Origin: Micrococcaceae bacterium RIT 802
GTDB taxonomy: Bacteria; Actinomycetota; Actinomycetes; Actinomycetales; Micrococcaceae
Length of the DNA: 64,000 nucleotides
Assembly (NCBI GenBank): GCA_016892645.1
Contig: JAFEMX010000014.1
Location: 1-64,000 of the forward strand
Reading direction: 5' to 3'
Shown here piece by piece: positions 8,530 to 17,831 of the stretch. A program made the position numbers and the translations under genes. The notes below the pieces were generated by a model, which was given only the letters and a program-made list of their open reading frames with translations, ran no database searches and was not told the origin of the DNA. How positions within the stretch are numbered: the first letter of the stretch is position 1; every line of letters starts with the position of its first letter.

Positions 8530-9738
8530 TCAGGAAGGGGATGCGGATTCCGCCTCGTGTGCCTCCACGGCGTCCGAGTCGCGGCCGCTCCAGATCTTCA
8601 CGATCGCCCAGCCGACGGCAGTCAGCGGAACCGAGAGCACGGCACCGACGATGCCGCTGAGCACCGTGCCGATCGTCAGGGCCAGCAGGATGACCAGCGC
8701 ATGGAGGTGCAGGGCCTGGCCCATGACCACCGGCTGCAGGAAGTTCCCCTCGAGCTGGTTCACGAGGATGACCACGCCCAACACGATCAGGGCCACCACG
8801 GGGCCGTTCGCCACCAGTGCCACCAGCGTGGCCAGGATGCCGGCGAAGGTCGCGCCCACGATCGGGATGAACGCGCTGATGAACACGATGGCCGCCAGCG
8901 GCAGGGCCAGCGGGACATTCATGATCCACAGCGCAACCCCGATGCCGGTGGCGTCGACCAGCGCGACGATCGCCGTTCCGCGGATGTATCCGCCGAGGGT
9001 GGTCAGGGTGCGGTCCCCGCTGGCCCGCCACTTGGGCTCGTGGCTGCGGGGAATCCAGGACAGGAAGAAGGCCCAGATCTTGTCGCCGTCCTTGAGGAAG
9101 AAGAACATGATGACCAGGAGCAAAACCAGCCCGGTGAAGAAGCTGCCCGCGGCGGAGAGGCCGGTCAGGGCCCCTGCACCGAACTGCTTGCTGGTCAGGA
9201 AGTCGGTGACGGTTTTCACGCCCTCGTCGATCTGGCTCTGGCTGATCTGGAAGGGCAGATCAGTCGCCAGTCCCTGCAATTGGTGGAAGCCCTGAACGGC
9301 CTGGTCGACCAGGCCGGACCACTGGGCGCGCACGGCGAAGACGATCCCGGTCCCGACGCCGCCCAGGACGACGAACGACCCGAGGAAGACCGTCCACGCG
9401 GCCAGCATGGGCGACATGAATCGGCGCATCAGCCGCACCAGTGGCCACAGGGCGCTGGTGAGGATCAGGGCGATCAGCAGGGGCAGGACCACCACGCTGA
9501 CCCGGGCGAGTCCGAAGACCGCCGCGCCGGCCAGAACCAGCAGCAAGAGGACCTGGCCGGCGCGGGTGGCGCTGCGGCCCAGCCCACCGGACCACAGCAA
9601 CGCCACGCGGTCGGTGGGCGCCACACGGACGTCGGCGGCGCCGAGCGCGTCGACGCGGGCGTGGCGCCCACCGGATCCCAGCGGAGTTGCAGGGCCCTCC
9701 TGTGCGGGCCGTCGGCGGCGGAAGGGACGAAAGCTCAT
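8530..9738 (-). CDS. AI-2E family transporter
   Basis: This 402-residue membrane protein belongs to the AI-2E (PF01594/PerM-like) family, whose members are proposed exporters or ion antiporters. A basic, disordered N-terminus of about 60 residues precedes about eight membrane segments. The family's long amphipathic periplasmic-type region lies in the middle (residues about 130-200), followed by the conserved run FFFLKDGDKIW and, near the end, NQLEGNFLQPVVMG, which is diagnostic for the family. It stands alone, with its own ATG and no overlap with neighbours. Its transported substrate is not known in general. Confidence 0.88.
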   Translation of the reverse strand: MSFRPFRRRRPAQEGPATPLGSGGRHARVDALGAADVRVAPTDRVALLWSGGLGRSATRAGQVLLLLVLAGAAVFGLARVSVVVLPLLIALILTSALWPLVRLMRRFMSPMLAAWTVFLGSFVVLGGVGTGIVFAVRAQWSGLVDQAVQGFHQLQGLATDLPFQISQSQIDEGVKTVTDFLTSKQFGAGALTGLSAAGSFFTGLVLLLVIMFFFLKDGDKIWAFFLSWIPRSHEPKWRASGDRTLTTLGGYIRGTAIVALVDATGIGVALWIMNVPLALPLAAIVFISAFIPIVGATFAGILATLVALVANGPVVALIVLGVVILVNQLEGNFLQPVVMGQALHLHALVILLALTIGTVLSGIVGAVLSVPLTAVGWAIVKIWSGRDSDAVEAHEAESASPS

Positions 9739-9795
9739 GCGGTCTCCTCGGTCGTCATGCTGCCTACTCTAGGGTAGGCAGCACCAGGGACCGAG

Positions 9796-11196
9796 TTAAT
9801 CCGCGATGTAGAGCAGCCGCTTGTTCACGAATTCATCCATGCCCAACGGGCCCAACTCGCGGCCGAACCCCGAACGCTTGACGCCGCCGAAGGGCAGGTC
9901 TGCGTCCTCGCCGATGCCATTGACGTTGGCCATGCCGACCTCCAGCCGCTGGGCGACCTTCCGGGCACGCTCCTCGTCGGTGCTGAAGACCGCGCCCCCC
10001 AGCCCGTACCGGGTGTCGTTCGCGAGCCTGAGTGCCTCCTCGTCGGAGGCGACCTTGTAGACGACGGCGACGGGCCCGAAGAGCTCCTCGCTGTAGGCGC
10101 GCATGTCCTCGGTGATGCCGGTCAGCACCGCCGGGGAGTAGTAGGAAGCGGGGCCGTCGTGGAGGGTCCCCCCGGCATGCAGGGTGGCGCCCTTGGAGAC
10201 GGCGTCCTGGACCTGCTCGTGCAGGGCCTCGGCGGCGGCACGTGAGGACAACGGGCCGAACGTGCCCTCCTTCTCCTGGGCCGGGTCGCCCGGGACCAGG
10301 CCGTCGGCCTGTTCGGTGAGGCCGGCAACGAACTCGTCGTAGATGTCCTCCATGACGATCATGCGTTTGTTGGAGTTGCAGGCCTGGCCGGTGTTCTCGA
10401 TGCGGGTGTCCCAGGCGAGCTTGGCGGCGGCCTTGACGTCGTCGGAATCCAGCACGACGTACGGGTCGGAGCCGCCGAGTTCGAGCACTGCCTTCTTCAG
10501 GTTCTGCCCGGCGAGCTGGCCGATGATGGCCCCGGCACGTTCGGAACCGGTCAGCGAGACACCCTGGATGCGCGGATCGGCGATGACGTCGGCGATCTGC
10601 TCGTGGGAGGCGAACAGGTTCACGTAGGCACCCGCGGGGACGCCGGCGTCGTCCATGATCTTCTGGATGGCCAGCGCGGAGCGCGGGCAGGTCTCGGCGT
10701 GCTTGAGGATGATCGTGTTGCCGAGCATCAGGTTCGGAGCGGCGAAACGGGCGACCTGGTAGTACGGGTAGTTCCAGGGCATGATGCCCAGCAGCGGGCC
10801 GACCGGCAGACGCTGGACCATGGCGCGGCCGCCGCCGATGGCCTTGATCTCCTGGTCGGCGGCCAGGGTGGGGCCCTCGTCGGCGAAGTAGTTGAAGATG
10901 TCGGTGCAGAATTCCGCTTCGCCCTTGGACTCCGAGAAGGGCTTGCCCATTTCCTCGGTGATCGTGGCGGCCAGCTCGTCGGCACGTTCGGTGAACAGCT
11001 CGGCGACCCGCTTGACGATGGGAGCACGCTCGGTGATGGGCAGCGCGCCCCAGGACTCGTACGCGGACTGCGCTGCGGCCAGGGCCTCGCCGACCTGCGC
11101 GTCGGTGGCGGTATCGAAGGTCTCGACGACCTCGCCCGTGGCGGGGTTCAGTACGCGGTAGCCGGGCTGGTTGGACTGCTGGGCGGTGGTGGACAC
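9796..11196 (-). CDS. gabD: NAD(P)-dependent succinate-semialdehyde dehydrogenase
   Basis: This 466-residue aldehyde dehydrogenase most resembles the succinate-semialdehyde group that finishes GABA degradation. Catalytic residues are visible: Asn142 in PWNYPYYQ, Glu239 in LELGGSDPYVV, and nucleophilic Cys273 in NTGQACNSNKRM. The asparagine and serine after the cysteine (CNSNKR) are usual for bacterial SSADH/YneI-type enzymes. The C-terminus has the expected PFGGVKRSGFGRELG. It is monocistronic; the 160 bases upstream form its promoter region. Substrate assignment by family is good but not proven, since related enzymes accept other short semialdehydes. Confidence 0.88.
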   Translation of the reverse strand: MSTTAQQSNQPGYRVLNPATGEVVETFDTATDAQVGEALAAAQSAYESWGALPITERAPIVKRVAELFTERADELAATITEEMGKPFSESKGEAEFCTDIFNYFADEGPTLAADQEIKAIGGGRAMVQRLPVGPLLGIMPWNYPYYQVARFAAPNLMLGNTIILKHAETCPRSALAIQKIMDDAGVPAGAYVNLFASHEQIADVIADPRIQGVSLTGSERAGAIIGQLAGQNLKKAVLELGGSDPYVVLDSDDVKAAAKLAWDTRIENTGQACNSNKRMIVMEDIYDEFVAGLTEQADGLVPGDPAQEKEGTFGPLSSRAAAEALHEQVQDAVSKGATLHAGGTLHDGPASYYSPAVLTGITEDMRAYSEELFGPVAVVYKVASDEEALRLANDTRYGLGGAVFSTDEERARKVAQRLEVGMANVNGIGEDADLPFGGVKRSGFGRELGPLGMDEFVNKRLLYIAD

Positions 11197-11356
11197 TGCC
11201 TGACTCCTTGTCGTTGGAACTAGGGGGCGCGCTCGGTGGAGCGGCGCACGAATCCATCATGTCCCGGATGGGCGGGTTTGTGAATCGGGTCACTGCATCT
11301 GCACATTTTGGCCGCTCGCCAACAGTGCAGGGGACCGGAACCGTGGCGGTCCGGGC

Positions 11357-12859
11357 CTAGAAACTCGACGAGCTGCCGGCTCCGGAGAAGCTGCCGCCAC
11401 TGCTGCCGTAGCCGGTGCTGGAGCCGCCTCGTGCGCTGTAGACCGATTCCTGGCCGGAACTGTAGCCGGCGCCCACGCTCGCGGCGCCCCAGTAGTAGAC
11501 GCCGGGGTAGGACGTCGTCAGGATGCTGCTGCGCCGGGCCCGTGGCCGGGTGGCGTCCGCCTGGGCCTGCTGGAGTTGCCCGCGCATGAGTTCCTCCTCC
11601 GACTCGGACGTGGCGTAGGTGGTGATCATGGCCTCGGCGTGCTCCCGGAACAGATCGGATAGCCGGGCCCGGGCCTCCCGGACGGCGTCGAGCCCCTCGT
11701 CGGGCGTCATGCTCCCGTCGGCCAGTCCGGCTCCCCACGCCTGGAGGGAAGCGCGGGCATCCTCGCGGAAGCACAACAGCGTTGCCGCCGTGGGTTCGCC
11801 CGGTTCCGTGTCCGAAGTCTCCAGGACCCCCTCGATGCCGCCCAGGTCCTCGCGCAGATCCCGGGTCTGGTGGTCCCACGCCTCGTCCCAGTTCGAGGCG
11901 TGGTTCAGGAAGGCGTTGGAATCGGCGATGACGTCGTCGAGCTTGTCCAGGGCGACCGCAGCCTCGGCGAAGGCTTCCGCCTGCGCGACGCCGTCCGGGA
12001 CGGAGCGCCGCTTCTTCGGGACCCCGTCGAGTTCGCGGCGTTGGTCGTTGAGCCGGGTGTACTGGGCGCGGAACTCCCGGTAGCGCTCCAGCACCAGGGC
12101 GCCGTAGGTGGATTCGGCGGGGATGGTGCGGGCATTGAGCTCGGTGGCGTCCAGGTCCAGGGTCACGCTCGTGTAGGCGGCGTCGCCCTGGGCGACCGCT
12201 TCGGCGAACTTGCGCCGGTTGTTGTGCCGCGACACCAGGATGCCCACGACCACTGCCCCGACGGCCAGGACCCCGAGTCCGGCGAGCACCAACGTGACCG
12301 GGCTGAGGTACCACGGCCGGTTGATGATCCGGGCCCCCGTCTGGACCGCTTCGATGGCCCCGTCCGTCCACTGGGCGTCGGCCAGCAGGTCCTTCGCGGA
12401 GTCCTGGATGTCCCCCTGGGCGTCTTGGCTGACCTTGCGGTCCTCGCCCATGTAGGTGCCCACATGTCGGCCCTCGGGGTCGATGCCGACGATGAAGAGC
12501 CCGTCGGCCCACTTCTGCCCATCGTCGCTGAGCCATGCGGGATGATGGGCGCGGGCAAAGGCCAGCACCCGCTCGTTGAAGTTGTCGTCCTTGGCCCCGC
12601 GTTGGGTGAAGACCACGACGGTGGTGGGGTTGCGGAAACTGGTGTCCTCGATGGCCGGCTTCAGCGTGGCCTGGTCCAGGATGCCGGCGGTGTCCGCCAC
12701 GACCACGTCGGTTGGCGGCACGGCCTGGGCCGGGGTGCCGAGGCCGAGCAGCGTGGCCCCCGCGAGCGCGACGGCGGCCAGGAACCGCGCCATCCGGGCG
12801 AGCGGGGGAACCGTCGTCGTCGTTTCAGCAGGCCGGACTGGTCGCAGATCGGTGCTCAA
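11357..12859 (-). CDS. DUF5129 domain-containing membrane-anchored protein (TPM-like)
   Basis: This protein of about 500 residues is exported and membrane anchored. An N-terminal hydrophobic signal (LAAVALAGATLLGLGTPAQA) precedes a TPM/DUF5129-like domain (VVVADTAGILDQA ... GLFIVGIDPEGRHVG), then a transmembrane segment (LVLAGLGVLAVGAVVVGILV), a long charged helical region with coiled-coil character, and a Ser/Gly/Tyr-rich tail ending in five Ser and Phe. Translation most likely starts at TTG (12859), because AAGGAG lies eight bases before it; the upstream frame has no ribosome site. Such proteins are common in actinomycetes with unknown function; a role at the cell envelope is inferred from topology. 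Confidence 0.8.
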   Translation of the reverse strand: MSTDLRPVRPAETTTTVPPLARMARFLAAVALAGATLLGLGTPAQAVPPTDVVVADTAGILDQATLKPAIEDTSFRNPTTVVVFTQRGAKDDNFNERVLAFARAHHPAWLSDDGQKWADGLFIVGIDPEGRHVGTYMGEDRKVSQDAQGDIQDSAKDLLADAQWTDGAIEAVQTGARIINRPWYLSPVTLVLAGLGVLAVGAVVVGILVSRHNNRRKFAEAVAQGDAAYTSVTLDLDATELNARTIPAESTYGALVLERYREFRAQYTRLNDQRRELDGVPKKRRSVPDGVAQAEAFAEAAVALDKLDDVIADSNAFLNHASNWDEAWDHQTRDLREDLGGIEGVLETSDTEPGEPTAATLLCFREDARASLQAWGAGLADGSMTPDEGLDAVREARARLSDLFREHAEAMITTYATSESEEELMRGQLQQAQADATRPRARRSSILTTSYPGVYYWGAASVGAGYSSGQESVYSARGGSSTGYGSSGGSFSGAGSSSSF

Positions 12860-12899
12860 CGGGGGCACTCCTTGTCGGTGGTGGCTTCCGCCGTCCCGC

Positions 12900-13961
12900 C
12901 TACGACTCGGAGAACCGGCGCCAGATGTCCACGCTATCGGCCCCGCGGGTGATGCCGTCAATCAGGTCGAGTTCCTTCGCGGTGAACGAGGTGTTCTTCA
13001 CTGCCGCCAGGTTCTCGTCGAGCTGGCGGGTCGAGGAGGCCCCGACGAGCACGGAGGTGACCCCGCCCTCGCGCAGCAGCCAGGCGATGGCCAGCTGCGC
13101 CAGGGTCTGGCCGCGCTGTTCGGCCAGCTTCGCCAGTTCGCGGGTCTTGCCCAGGTTCTCCTCCGTCAACCCGGCCAGCGAGGAGCGGCCGCCGGAGGGC
13201 ACCGCATTCTTGTCGTCGAGGTACTTGCCGGTCAGCAGCCCCTGGGCCAACGGGGTGAACGCGATCGAGCCCATGCCCAGATCCGAGAGGGTGTCCAGCA
13301 GGCCGTCCTCGACCCAGCGGTTGAGCATCGAGTAGGAGGGCTGGTGGATGACCAGCGGGGTGCCGAGCTCGTCGGCGACCTTCTTTGCCGCGGCCGTGCG
13401 CTCGGGGGAGTAGGAGGAGATCCCGACGTAGAGCGCCTTGCCCTGGCGGACCAGCGTGTCCAGCGCGCCGATGGTCTCCTCGATGGGTGTCTCGGGGTCG
13501 GGGCGGTGGGAGTAGAAGATGTCGACGTAGTCCAGCCCGAGGCGCTGCAGGGACTCCTCGGCCGAGGCGATGAGGTACTTGCGCGAGGCCCAGTTGCCGT
13601 ACGGACCGGGCCACATGTCGTATCCGGCCTTGGAGGAGACGACCAGCTCGTTGCGGTAGGCCTTGAAGTCGGTGCGCAGCATCCGCCCGAAGTTCTCCTC
13701 GGCGGACCCATAGGGCGGGCCGTAGTTGTTCGCCAGGTCGAAGTGGGTGATGCCGTGGTCGAAGGCGTGGCGCAGGACCTCGCGCTGGGTGTCGAAGGGC
13801 CGGTTGTCACCGAAGTTCCACCACAGACCCAGGCTCAGCGGCGGGAGCAGCAGGCCCGAGGTGCCGACCCTGCGGTAGCCGAGCTTGTCATACCGGTCCT
13901 CGGCGGCGGCGTAGGGGCGGTGTCCTTCAGGGACGCGGTCGACGTGGATGTCCTGGACCAA
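12900..13961 (-). CDS. Aldo/keto reductase, YghZ/L-glyceraldehyde 3-phosphate reductase type
   Basis: This protein of about 353 residues follows YghZ-type enzymes almost motif for motif: LSLGLWWNFGD, HFDLANNYGPPYGSAE (catalytic Asp and Tyr), VSSKAGYDMWPGPYG (catalytic Lys), FYSHRPDPETPIEE (catalytic His) and GSIAFTPLAQGLLTGKYL. It is a soluble NADPH-dependent reductase of small aldehydes and ketoses, with proposed roles in methylglyoxal or triose detoxification. The start is taken as TTG 13961, preceded by GAGGAG; GTG at 13976 is an in-frame alternative adding five residues. It is leftward and not obviously in an operon. Confidence 0.88.
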   Translation of the reverse strand: MVQDIHVDRVPEGHRPYAAAEDRYDKLGYRRVGTSGLLLPPLSLGLWWNFGDNRPFDTQREVLRHAFDHGITHFDLANNYGPPYGSAEENFGRMLRTDFKAYRNELVVSSKAGYDMWPGPYGNWASRKYLIASAEESLQRLGLDYVDIFYSHRPDPETPIEETIGALDTLVRQGKALYVGISSYSPERTAAAKKVADELGTPLVIHQPSYSMLNRWVEDGLLDTLSDLGMGSIAFTPLAQGLLTGKYLDDKNAVPSGGRSSLAGLTEENLGKTRELAKLAEQRGQTLAQLAIAWLLREGGVTSVLVGASSTRQLDENLAAVKNTSFTAKELDLIDGITRGADSVDIWRRFSES

Positions 13962-14003
13962 GGCGGGTCTCCTCACGGGATGACGGGTGGGTTCAGCCCC
14001 ATG

Positions 14004-15101
14004 CTACGCGGTGGCCGCCAGCACGTCCCGGGCCAGCCGGTGGCCCACGAGCGGGCCCATGGTCAGGCCGGCCGGACCGAACCCGGCGTTGGCCCAGACG
14101 CCCGCTGACAGTTGGCGGGCTATCGGCAGGGCCTCGGGGCTCATCGGGCGGATGCCGACGCGCGTTTCCACCACGGTGGCCTCGGCCAGCCCCGGGGCCA
14201 GCTCCAGCACGCCATCGAACAGCTTGCGCTGCCCGGCAGCGGTGCGCCGCACGTCGATGCCGGATCCGTCCTCCCGGGTGGCCCCGAAGACCAGCCGGGA
14301 GCCGCCGAAGGCGACCATGTAGACGTCGGAGAGCGGGTGCACGCTGGGCCAGTCGTCCGTGGTGTGGCCGTCGGCGCACAGATGCAGGATCTGGCCGCGC
14401 TGGGGCACGACGCCGGTGTGCACTCCCAGCGGGGCGAGGACCTGGTCGGTCCAGGCCCCCGCGGCGACGACCACGGCAGTCGGCGACACCACCCGGCCGG
14501 CGGCGACGATGTCCGGGGCGCCGGACGTCGTCCGGGAGGGAACCAGCGTGGCTTCCGCCTCGATGAGCTCGGCGCCGCAGGCCAGGGCGCCGCGGATCAG
14601 CCCGTCACGCAGTGACCGCCCGTCGACCCGTGCGGCTCCACCGAGGTGCAGGCCCGACAGCCCCGGGCGCAGGGGCGGGAAGAGGCCGTGTGCCTCCTCG
14701 GCGTCCACCCGGCGCAGGGTGCCGGCCACCGCGGAACCGGTGATCCGCGCCGAGATCCGTTCCGCCGTCGTGCGCAGGAGGTCTTCGTCGTCGTGGACGA
14801 TGAGGCCGCCGGTGACGCGGTAGTCGACGTCGTCCACGCCCACGGCGGCCAGCTGCTCCAAGAGCCGCGGGTAGTATTCGGCGCCGGCGGCGTAGAGACC
14901 GTAGAACGGGCCCTCGCTGCGGGTGGCCCACGGCATGATGATGCCGGCGCCGGCCGGGGTCGCGGCACCGGTGCTGGCCGCGTCCACGAGGGTGACACGG
15001 ACGCCGGCACGGGCCAGGGCGAAGGCGGTGGACGCGCCGGCGACTCCGGAACCGATGACCGCGACATGCGGTGTGGTCTTCACGGGCAGGTCGGTGCTCA
15101 T
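14004..15101 (-). CDS. FAD-dependent oxidoreductase (DadA/glycine oxidase-like)
   Basis: This 365-residue flavoenzyme of the DAO family has the N-terminal dinucleotide motif VAVIGSGVAGASTAFALA with the acidic strand end VTLVDAAS, and the C-terminal FAD motif FGPAGLTMGPLVGH. It would oxidise a secondary or primary amine, for example a D-amino acid, glycine or N-methyl amino acid. Its start overlaps the sulfatase stop as ATGA, so it is translated from the same message as a choline-sulfatase-like enzyme. That link hints at oxidation of an amine released from a sulfated or related precursor. The exact substrate is unknown. Confidence 0.87.
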   Translation of the reverse strand: MSTDLPVKTTPHVAVIGSGVAGASTAFALARAGVRVTLVDAASTGAATPAGAGIIMPWATRSEGPFYGLYAAGAEYYPRLLEQLAAVGVDDVDYRVTGGLIVHDDEDLLRTTAERISARITGSAVAGTLRRVDAEEAHGLFPPLRPGLSGLHLGGAARVDGRSLRDGLIRGALACGAELIEAEATLVPSRTTSGAPDIVAAGRVVSPTAVVVAAGAWTDQVLAPLGVHTGVVPQRGQILHLCADGHTTDDWPSVHPLSDVYMVAFGGSRLVFGATREDGSGIDVRRTAAGQRKLFDGVLELAPGLAEATVVETRVGIRPMSPEALPIARQLSAGVWANAGFGPAGLTMGPLVGHRLARDVLAATA

Positions 15102-16675
15102 CGTGGGGTGTCCGCGATCTTCCCGTACTCCAGGGCTCCCCAGAAGTCACCGCGGACGTAGCGTTGTTCGGGCTCCGGGTTGAAATCCCACGGGTGGGTC
15201 TTGCCCCGTCGGAGTGCTTCGGCCACCAGGCGACGCCGCTCCTGGCTGGCCACGACGTCCGCTTCCAGCTTCTCGACGCCGTACCGGGTGTCCAGCTCCT
15301 GGCGCAGCAGGTGAACCAACCCGGCATGTTCGGTCCCCGAGGCCAGGTTCCGCAGCTCATGCGGGTCGGTGTCGAGGTCGAAGAGCTGGTCCGGATCCCC
15401 GGGGCAGACGATGTACTTGTAGCGCCCACGCACCAGCGTGAGCTGGGGACGGTAGGTGCCTTCGGCAAGGTATTCGATGACGACATCGCGATCCTGCGGT
15501 CCTGCCTGGCCGGCCGTCTCGCGGCGTGCGGACTCCAGCAGGGACAGCCCGTCCCGACCGGATGGCGCCTGGCACTGGTTCGTTGCCCTCTCGGTCCGGG
15601 GCACGGCTTCGACGTCGGGTGCCCCGGAGAGTTCCAGCAGGGTGGGCATCAGATCCACCAGCGAGACGGGGTTGGCGAACCGCCCCCGGGGGATCAACCG
15701 CTCCGGGCCGTGGAGGATGAGCGGCACGCGGGAGGATTCCTCGTACGGCGACATCTTGTACCAGAGGCCCTTCTCGCCCAGCATGTCGCCGTGGTCGCTG
15801 GTGACGATGATGACGGTGTTCTCCGACAAACCCAGGTCCTCCAGGCGCGCACGGATGCGGCCCACGTGGTCGTCGATGTAGCTGACCGCCGCGTAGTAGG
15901 CCCGGCGGGCCCGCCGGACCTCTTCGCTGCCCGGAACGCGCTGGTCGAACCCACTCATCACCCGGAGCCGGTGGGTATGCGGGTCCTCCGTCGAACTGGG
16001 GACCTGCGGATGTTTCGGGGACGGGATCTCAACATCTGCAAAGCGGTCCCAGTGCTCGCGCGGCGGTTCGTACGGGTCGTGGGGGTGGATGAAGCTGGCC
16101 ACCACCAGGAAGGGGAGGTCCTCACCGGCAGCCTGATTAGCCCTGGCCCGGTCGTTGAGATGCCGCAGGGCGCGGAATCCCACCTCATCGTCGAAGTCCT
16201 GCTGGACCGTGGCCTTGGAGACGCCCGCGGTGAAGACGGCGTCGGCGTCGTGATACCACTGCAGCCGTTCACCCAGGGGCCGCTGCCAGTCCGGGACCAT
16301 GTCCAGGTCCGCCGGGTAGACATCGGTGGTCAGGCGCTCCTCGAACCCGTGCTGCTGGTCGGGCCCGATGAAATGCATCCGCCCGACCAGGGCCGTGTGG
16401 TAGCCGCCGGCCCGCAGGTGGTGGGCAAAGGTCGGCGTCGTGGCCAGGAAGTCGTCGCCGTTGTCGTAGCAGCCGATGTCCGAGGGCATCCGGCCGGTCA
16501 TCATGGAGGCCCGCGAGGGCGCGCACAACGGGGTGTTGCAGTACGCTCGGTCGAACACGGCGCCGTCTGCGGCCAACCCATCGATGTGAGGTGTCCTCGC
16601 GGCTTCGTCCCCGTAGGCGCCCAACGCCTGCGCTGCCATCTGGTCAGCTTGGATCACGACGATATTGGGTTTCAC
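15098..16675 (-). CDS. Sulfatase, choline-sulfatase-like
   Basis: This 525-residue type I sulfatase hydrolyses a sulfate ester using formylglycine. The site Cys51-Ala-Pro-Ser-Arg is intact (NTPLCAPSRASMMTGR), as are the metal-site elements IQADQM near the start and TSDHGDMLGEKGLWYKM. The stretch ALVGRMHFIGPDQQHGFEER and the following TTDVYPADLD read like choline-sulfatases (BetC) rather than arylsulfatases. It has no signal peptide, so it acts in the cytoplasm. The start is GTG (16675), preceded by GGAGAGGA. It is co-translated with the flavin oxidase and divergent, 45 bases away, from the formylglycine-generating enzyme needed to activate it. Confidence 0.88.
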   Translation of the reverse strand: MKPNIVVIQADQMAAQALGAYGDEAARTPHIDGLAADGAVFDRAYCNTPLCAPSRASMMTGRMPSDIGCYDNGDDFLATTPTFAHHLRAGGYHTALVGRMHFIGPDQQHGFEERLTTDVYPADLDMVPDWQRPLGERLQWYHDADAVFTAGVSKATVQQDFDDEVGFRALRHLNDRARANQAAGEDLPFLVVASFIHPHDPYEPPREHWDRFADVEIPSPKHPQVPSSTEDPHTHRLRVMSGFDQRVPGSEEVRRARRAYYAAVSYIDDHVGRIRARLEDLGLSENTVIIVTSDHGDMLGEKGLWYKMSPYEESSRVPLILHGPERLIPRGRFANPVSLVDLMPTLLELSGAPDVEAVPRTERATNQCQAPSGRDGLSLLESARRETAGQAGPQDRDVVIEYLAEGTYRPQLTLVRGRYKYIVCPGDPDQLFDLDTDPHELRNLASGTEHAGLVHLLRQELDTRYGVEKLEADVVASQERRRLVAEALRRGKTHPWDFNPEPEQRYVRGDFWGALEYGKIADTPR

Positions 16676-16720
16676 GATCTAGGATTCCTCTCCATTGATT
16701 CCGACTGAGGAGCTTGAAAA

Positions 16721-17674
16721 ATGAGTGCATGCTGCGGGCCCGCGCGGGACGCTGCCTCCGGCACCCCGAAGGGACCGGCCATGGCCTCCGGAACGGGATC
16801 GCTTCCGGGGGTGGGAGACGAACGGCAACGTCTGGAACGACTTGCCGGGCCAGCTCCGCAGCAGCTGCAGCTCGTGGGTCTTCCCGGCGGCACGTTCCGC
16901 AGCGGTAGCGAGGATTCCGGAGCTTATCCGGAGGACGGCGAGGGGCCCGTGCGGAAGGCCTCGGTGGGACCCTTCGCGATCGGCGCGACCACGGTGACCA
17001 TCGCCGAGTTCGCGGTTTTCGTGGTGGACACCGGATATCGAACCGATGCGGAGCGGCACGGGGACTCGTTGGTCTTCGCCGGTCTGCTTCCGAAGGGCCT
17101 GCGGGATCGTTCGCCCGCGGTGTCGGCGACTCCCTGGTGGCGGCAAGTGGACGGTGCCTGCTGGTTTCGGCCCGAGGGTCCGGGATCGTCCGTCGATCGC
17201 CGTGCCGATCATCCGGTCACCCATGTCTCCCGATTCGACGCGGAGGCCTACGCCCGGTGGGTGGGGGCCCGGCTTCCGACGGAGACCGAGTGGGAGTACG
17301 CGGCCCGCGGTGGTCTCGACCAGCAACCGTATCCGTGGGGCAGCGTCATGGAGCCCTCGGGACGGCCCCGCATGAACGTCTTCACCGGCGAATTTCCGGA
17401 CAAACCCAGCGGACCGGTCGGCACCGAGCCGGCGTCGTCGTTCCCTCCCAATGCCTATGGCCTGTACAACATGACCGGCAACGTGTGGGAATGGACCTCG
17501 AGCCGGGCCAGCGCCGGCGATGCCCGGCCCGTGCTCCGCGGTGGATCGTATATGTGCCACGCCTCCTACTGTAGGAGGTACCGCACGTCGGCACGTACCT
17601 TCTCCACGGCTGAGACGTCCCTCGGGCACACGGGGTTCCGGCTCGCGCTGACCACCGGCCGGGGCCGAGGTTAA
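16721..17674 (+). CDS. Formylglycine-generating enzyme (sulfatase-modifying factor)
   Basis: This 317-residue enzyme converts the sulfatase active-site cysteine to formylglycine using copper and oxygen. The redox cysteines are Cys279 and Cys284 (GGSYMCHASYCRRYR), with the spacing of five found in human and Streptomyces FGE. Other family marks are TVTIAEFAVFV, GGLDQQPYPWG, NAYGLYNMTGNVWEW and the closing GHTGFRLAL. The first 45 residues, which include an early Cys-Cys pair, are poorly conserved. The ATG at 16721 follows GAGGAG at 16706-16711. Divergent pairing with the sulfatase makes a self-contained maturation unit. Confidence 0.93.
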   Translation: MSACCGPARDAASGTPKGPAMASGTGSLPGVGDERQRLERLAGPAPQQLQLVGLPGGTFRSGSEDSGAYPEDGEGPVRKASVGPFAIGATTVTIAEFAVFVVDTGYRTDAERHGDSLVFAGLLPKGLRDRSPAVSATPWWRQVDGACWFRPEGPGSSVDRRADHPVTHVSRFDAEAYARWVGARLPTETEWEYAARGGLDQQPYPWGSVMEPSGRPRMNVFTGEFPDKPSGPVGTEPASSFPPNAYGLYNMTGNVWEWTSSRASAGDARPVLRGGSYMCHASYCRRYRTSARTFSTAETSLGHTGFRLALTTGRGRG

Positions 17675-17676
17675 AT

Positions 17677-17812
17677 GAATGAAGCACCGGCCATAGCGGA
17701 CAAGGAGGCGACAAACCGCTATAACCGGTGCTTCTGATCACTCGCACCTTTGAGAAGGTTCCTTCAGCCTAACCAGCGATCCTTGGAGCCACCTGTGCGT
17801 CCGGTGTCAGGT
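17677..17812 (+). repeat. Structured intergenic repeat, copy C
   Basis: This copy pairs GAAGCACCGG (17681-17690) with CCGGTGCTTC (17725-17734), with a nested stem ATAGCGG/CCGCTAT inside. The shared linker ATCACTCGC follows, then a second hairpin ACCTT-TGAG-AAGGT (17746-17759), which is one pair longer and has a different loop from copies A and B. After it come CCTAACC and CCTTGGAGCC, matching the positions of CTAGG...CTTGG in copy B. It lies between the convergent FGE gene and the small acidic protein gene. The stem sequence differs completely from A and B while pairing is kept. Confidence 0.58.
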
Positions 17813-17831
17813 CGATGGGAGCCGCGGGGGG

